Shown piece by piece: positions 32,989 to 36,218 of a DNA stretch of 36,218 nucleotides. This DNA is from Prevotellaceae bacterium UBA1787. Lineage in GTDB: Bacteria; Bacteroidota; Bacteroidia; Bacteroidales; Bacteroidaceae. The stretch spans positions 321 through 36,538 of the forward strand of contig DCGD01000067.1 of the NCBI GenBank assembly GCA_002315195.1. Direction: 5' to 3'. The translations under genes were made by a program, and so were the position numbers. Within the stretch, counting starts at the first letter, position 1. Each line of letters starts with the position of its first letter. Under the pieces are notes generated by a model. It was not told the origin of the DNA, did not search any database, and worked only from the letters and a program-made list of their open reading frames with translations.

Positions 32989-33019
32989 GAAAGACCACCC
33001 AAACATTGAGCGGTCTTTC
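32989..33019. terminator. Hairpin between convergent lipoprotein and phosphoesterase genes
   Basis: GAAAGACC (32989-32996) and GGTCTTTC (33012-33019) form a perfect 8-bp stem with a 15-nt loop. It lies 8 bp after the minus-strand stop at 33028 and about 125 bp after the plus-strand stop. No strong T-run follows on either strand, so termination is likely but not certain. Confidence 0.5.
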
Positions 33020-33027
33020 CAAATGGA

Positions 33028-34185
33028 CTATTTCTTTCCGAAAGTCAAATTGCATGTATATGGATTTTTGATACCGGTATTGCCAAAATAGGCTATTGTG
33101 GTATCGCGGACGGTATATCGTTTGATGTTGACATTATCATAATTTCCATCATTATCCACATCGTTAAAAGTGATTTTGGAAGCATACCCGCAACAGAAAT
33201 AGCCCGCGTTCAAATAAGTGAAATTAATTTTGAGACTATCAAGCACACTTTTCTCGGATGTTTGGACTGGAAGAATACTGCCGGGAAGAACCAAGTAAAA
33301 GTCCTGTTCGTTATATGGTGAAGCATTTTCATTCTTTTTACTGTTTTCGTCACCCATATTCTTTGGTTGATCTTCCATAACAACATCACCTATGGGCGGA
33401 ACAGCTGTATCCCCCGGTATTTCAAATTTATTGAACAGATTGTTATGTGAACTGTCGTAAGGGTCATGTTCTATGGTGTGGTTATGACCATACAAGAAAA
33501 AGATGTCGTGGTTTTGTGCCACTTCGTTTATGGCGTCGCACCATATTTTTCCACCTAAGTTATCACCTCTGTTGGCATGGATAGGCATGTGCGACATAAT
33601 CACGATAGGTGCATGATCTTGCAGGGCTTTGGCCCATGTCAGGAACTTGGCGCTTGCAGACCGTGCATCCTTTCCGAAATCATCCAACGAATTCAACCCA
33701 TTGTTTTGATTCACCAATGTATCTTCCGCAACGGACATTTGGGAAAAGGATATGCCGTACAGATAGTAGTTATCCAAAGCGGCAGGACCGCTGAAAAACG
33801 ATGAGTATCCGTCTGTACACTCTGAGTCGTGTGAACCGTAAGTAAAGAAATATCTGTTTCGTTTGCTCCTACTTCCTTTTTCAACCACGTCAATCACCGA
33901 AGAAAGCGAGAAAATCTCATTATTGACAAGACTGTCTGTATTGTCCCCGGCACAATCTCCTCCTATCAAAAATACGGAAGGCGCAGTTTCCGAGAGATTT
34001 TGGGATGCCAACTGAACAAGAGCCTTGAGATTCTTTGGAGTTGCGACCCCATGCAAATCCGTCCCGGTAAAAATAGCTGATAGTTTTTTGTCTTTATGAG
34101 ACTCATTATTAGAAGAGTCCTTTTCGCATGCTACAAAAAAACTTGCCAAAATAATTGCCAAGACATTTGTGAAAAATTTAGTCAT
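33028..34185 (-). CDS. Calcineurin-like metallophosphoesterase lipoprotein
   Basis: The product is 385 residues. The signal peptide ends at lipobox FVAC with Cys20, followed by an acidic and Ser-rich linker, so it is exported and lipid-anchored. Metallophosphoesterase blocks are present in order: TDLHG with Asp43 and His45, GGDCAG with Asp77, GSHD at 117-120, SHMPIH with His199, and GHNHT at 233-237. These give the usual two-metal site. The GSHD block replaces the common GNHE/GNHD, with Ser in place of the Asn that normally bridges the metals. The substrate is unknown. It is a single gene with its own downstream hairpin. Confidence 0.85.
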   Translation of the reverse strand: MTKFFTNVLAIILASFFVACEKDSSNNESHKDKKLSAIFTGTDLHGVATPKNLKALVQLASQNLSETAPSVFLIGGDCAGDNTDSLVNNEIFSLSSVIDVVEKGSRSKRNRYFFTYGSHDSECTDGYSSFFSGPAALDNYYLYGISFSQMSVAEDTLVNQNNGLNSLDDFGKDARSASAKFLTWAKALQDHAPIVIMSHMPIHANRGDNLGGKIWCDAINEVAQNHDIFFLYGHNHTIEHDPYDSSHNNLFNKFEIPGDTAVPPIGDVVMEDQPKNMGDENSKKNENASPYNEQDFYLVLPGSILPVQTSEKSVLDSLKINFTYLNAGYFCCGYASKITFNDVDNDGNYDNVNIKRYTVRDTTIAYFGNTGIKNPYTCNLTFGKK

Positions 34186-34536
34186 TATAAGAAAATTTAA
34201 TTTGGTGAGTATGTAAAGATTTCAGTTGTTTGGTTTTGGAATAAATATTGGTCAATGTTTGTCTGTTGTGTGGTGTATGCTTGTTTTATGCTTGGTGGAC
34301 CGATGCTTATCTTGAAAACCACTCCTATCAATAGCGCCTTATTCATACCACCAAACAAATGCGATTGAATAAGTTGCAATATTCGGCAAGGCAATGTGAG
34401 AGTTTTTTTATGCCATGATGTATATATCCAAGAACACGGTTTTTGCATTTCTTGTGGTTTCCTATCTTGAACCGAAACAGCGTATTCAACCATAACCAAG
34501 ATTTTAGGATTTCTTTATCTCCTATCTTGTGTCAAT
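34186..34536. other. Intergenic region between phosphoesterase and secA
   Basis: No gene is supported here. A minus-strand frame of 100 codons (34197-34499) has no family resemblance and no promoter or signal sequence, so I regard it as chance. A TAnnTTTG-type element for the phosphoesterase gene was not found. The secA hairpin is listed separately. Confidence 0.4.
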
Positions 34537-34568
34537 CAATGCGCGAACCAATTTTGGTTCGCACATTG
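34537..34568 (-). terminator. Hairpin downstream of secA
   Basis: CAATGCGCGAACCAA (34537-34551) pairs with TTGGTTCGCACATTG (34554-34568): a 15-bp stem with one G-U type pair and a 2-nt gap, so the true loop is formed by opening the central A-T pairs. It begins 23 nt after the secA stop codon. No U-tract follows, so it may act as a transcript end-protecting stem as much as a terminator. Confidence 0.6.
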
Positions 34569-34590
34569 GTTTACAAAGGAAGAACACCTG

Positions 34591-36218
34591 TTATACAATC
34601 CCTCGTCCGTGGCAGTTTTTGAATTTCTTACCGCTGCCGCATGGGCAAGGATCGTTTCTACCCGGCATTTTGTTGGCAACATAAGGTTGTGTCTTTTGCT
34701 GCTGCTGATTACGGGTATCCTGTTGTGCTGCAGCGCGCTGTGCGGGATCCGTCAAGTCTGAGCGTGACTCTTGGTACTGTTGGCGTTGTGAGGGGCGTTC
34801 AGGCGTGGCTTCATGTACATCCTGTTGTGTTTGCATGGGGATTTGTGCGCGCATGAGAATAGCCGTTGTACGATCGTAAATGCGCCCGATCATTTGGTCG
34901 AACAACTTTACACTTTCAAGTTTATAGATGACAAGAGGATCTTTTTGCTCATAGCTGACGTTGCGGACAGAATGTTCCAAATCGTCCAACGCGCGCAAAT
35001 TCTCTTTCCACTCGTCGTCGATGATGTGAAGAAGAATGGATTTCTGGAATTGCTTGATGATGGGCTTGCAGTCGTTTTCGTAGCACTCTTTCAAATTGCA
35101 AGTGATGTTGTAAATGCGTTTGCCATCGCTGATGGGCACTGCAATGTTAACGTAACGGTCTCCTTCATTTTCAAACACCTGACGGATGACCGGAATGGCT
35201 ATTTCCGACATCTTTTCGGTGCGGCGCTTCAAGTTTGCCATAGCGGCTTGGAATGCCTTTTCATACAATTCCTCCTTAGTGGTTTCACCATTGAAATCCG
35301 TTTCGTTGAAAGGAACTTCCATAGCCATGATTTTCAGGAAGCCTTCCTTGCAGCCTATCCAGTCGTTTTTGTCAATGATGTCCACGCAGCGGTCCCAAAT
35401 CATGTTGCTGATGTCCATGCCAATTCGTTCACCCATGACTGCGTGGCGGCGTTTTTCGTAAATAACGGTTCGCTGCTTGTTCTTTACATCGTCATATTCC
35501 AAAAGGTGCTTGCGGATGCCGAAATTGTTTTCTTCAACTTTCTTTTGTGCGCGTTCAATGGAATTGTTGATGATGGGCGATTCGATGACCTCTCCTTCTT
35601 TAATGCCGAATTTGTCCATAACCTTGGCGATGCGTTCGCTGGCAAACAGGCGCATGAGATTGTCTTCAAGAGAAACAAAGAAAACGGAGGAACCGGGATC
35701 GCCCTGACGTCCTGAACGTCCGCGCAACTGACGGTCCACGCGCCGGCTCTCGTGACGTTCCGTACCGATGATGGCAAGACCGCCTGCCGCCTTGACATCA
35801 TCGGACAGTTTGATGTCGGTACCACGTCCCGCCATGTTGGTGGCTATGGTAACCGTGGAAGTCATACCGGCTTGTGCAACGATGTCCGCTTCTTTTTGGT
35901 GTAGTTTGGCATTAAGAACATTGTGCGGTATCTTGCGTATTTGCAGCATGCGGCTCAGAGTTTCTGAAATTTCAACGCTGGTGGTACCGACAAGCACGGG
36001 ACGTCCGACATTAACCATTTTTTCAATTTCATCAATGACGGCATTGTATTTTTCGCGTTTGGTCTTGTAAACGCGGTCGTTCATGTCTTTTCTGAGAACG
36101 GGTCGGTTGGTTGGGATTTCCACGACGTCCAATTTGTATATATCCCAAAATTCGCCGGCTTCCGTAATCGCAGTACCGGTCATGCCTGCAAGTTTGTGGT
36201 ACATGCGGAAATAGTTCT
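34591..36218 (-). CDS. secA: SecA preprotein translocase ATPase (C-terminal part, runs off window)
   Basis: About 541 C-terminal residues are visible; the frame continues past the right edge ([16 protein letters not shown] before the first in-window Met). The second helicase-type nucleotide-binding domain has [11 protein letters not shown] and the [19 protein letters not shown] region (arginine finger area). The helical scaffold and wing domains follow, then a Gln-rich linker and a zinc-binding tail [19 protein letters not shown] with ligands Cys, Cys, Cys and His. SecA drives secretion through SecYEG. The C-terminal tail binds SecB or ribosomes in other bacteria. No anomaly is seen apart from the cut by the window edge. 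Confidence 0.97.
   Translation of the reverse strand, partial: NYFRMYHKLAGMTGTAITEAGEFWDIYKLDVVEIPTNRPVLRKDMNDRVYKTKREKYNAVIDEIEKMVNVGRPVLVGTTSVEISETLSRMLQIRKIPHNVLNAKLHQKEADIVAQAGMTSTVTIATNMAGRGTDIKLSDDVKAAGGLAIIGTERHESRRVDRQLRGRSGRQGDPGSSVFFVSLEDNLMRLFASERIAKVMDKFGIKEGEVIESPIINNSIERAQKKVEENNFGIRKHLLEYDDVKNKQRTVIYEKRRHAVMGERIGMDISNMIWDRCVDIIDKNDWIGCKEGFLKIMAMEVPFNETDFNGETTKEELYEKAFQAAMANLKRRTEKMSEIAIPVIRQVFENEGDRYVNIAVPISDGKRIYNITCNLKECYENDCKPIIKQFQKSILLHIIDDEWKENLRALDDLEHSVRNVSYEQKDPLVIYKLESVKLFDQMIGRIYDRTTAILMRAQIPMQTQQDVHEATPERPSQRQQYQESRSDLTDPAQRAAAQQDTRNQQQQKTQPYVANKMPGRNDPCPCGSGKKFKNCHGRGIV

Noticed and set aside
34197..34499. 100-codon minus-strand frame between phosphoesterase and secA
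   Set aside because: No promoter, signal sequence or recognisable family; typical of a chance frame in an intergenic gap.
34813..35715. 300-codon plus-strand frame inside secA
   Set aside because: Antisense shadow of a strongly conserved gene; no domain of its own.
1..36218. tRNA, rRNA, CRISPR arrays or intact prophage and conjugative genes
   Set aside because: No cloverleaf, regularly spaced repeats or hallmark proteins were seen on reading both strands.

Overview
The window looks like chromosomal DNA from an anaerobic member of the Bacteroidales, possibly Prevotellaceae. The lineage within the order is inferred. The order itself rests on several signs: promoter-like TTTG / ~20 bp / TAnnTTTG pairs ahead of operons, weak Shine-Dalgarno sites, a UpxY-type NusG paralogue heading a polysaccharide locus, lipoproteins with Bacteroidetes-style lipoboxes, and a SecA with a C-terminal zinc-binding tail.

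Layout. (1) 338-5279, plus strand: an efflux operon of TolC-like outer-membrane protein, HlyD-like adaptor and two ABC-2 permeases, with no ATPase gene. (2) 5306-6595, minus: a CNNM/CorC-type membrane protein with CBS domains, convergent with the efflux operon across a bidirectional terminator. (3) 6861-12730, plus: a compact five-gene redox operon. It encodes a membrane-anchored tetrahaem NapC/NrfH-like cytochrome fused to a formylglycine-generating-enzyme-like (FGE-like) domain, a Tat-signal lipoprotein of the Gfo/Idh/MocA family, a Tat-signal lipoprotein of the AP2Ec TIM-barrel family, and the ResB-like and CcsA halves of a system II cytochrome c synthase. (4) 31397-13006, minus: a long exopolysaccharide or capsule operon with a promoter, a leader containing a terminator hairpin, UpxY-like antiterminator, Wza-like exporter, Wzz-like co-polymerase, EpsG/Wzy-like polymerase, Wzx flippase, five glycosyltransferases and five acyl-transfer related proteins (one LbetaH, three acyltransferase-3, one MBOAT) plus an SGNH-like partner. 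(5) 31546-32863: a transposase remnant and an orphan putative lipoprotein. (6) 33028-34185, minus: a lipoprotein metallophosphoesterase. (7) 34591-36218, minus: the C-terminal part of secA, running off the window.

The most unusual part is region 3. A NapC-type quinol-linked cytochrome normally serves a periplasmic reductase such as NrfA, but none is encoded here. Instead the cytochrome is fused to an FGE-like domain and sits with two putatively exported sugar-type enzymes and its own haem-attachment machinery. I infer a membrane-tethered periplasmic redox module that acts on a sugar-like or other polyol substrate and is linked to the menaquinone pool. The families are clear; the substrate and the direction of electron flow are not.

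In region 4 the genes are nearly all overlapping or separated by less than 45 bp, so expression of the whole polysaccharide locus probably depends on the single upstream promoter and on read-through of the leader hairpin, which fits the known role of UpxY proteins. No priming glycosyltransferase, tyrosine kinase or nucleotide-sugar gene is present, so those steps must be encoded elsewhere. No tRNA, rRNA, CRISPR array or intact insertion sequence was seen.
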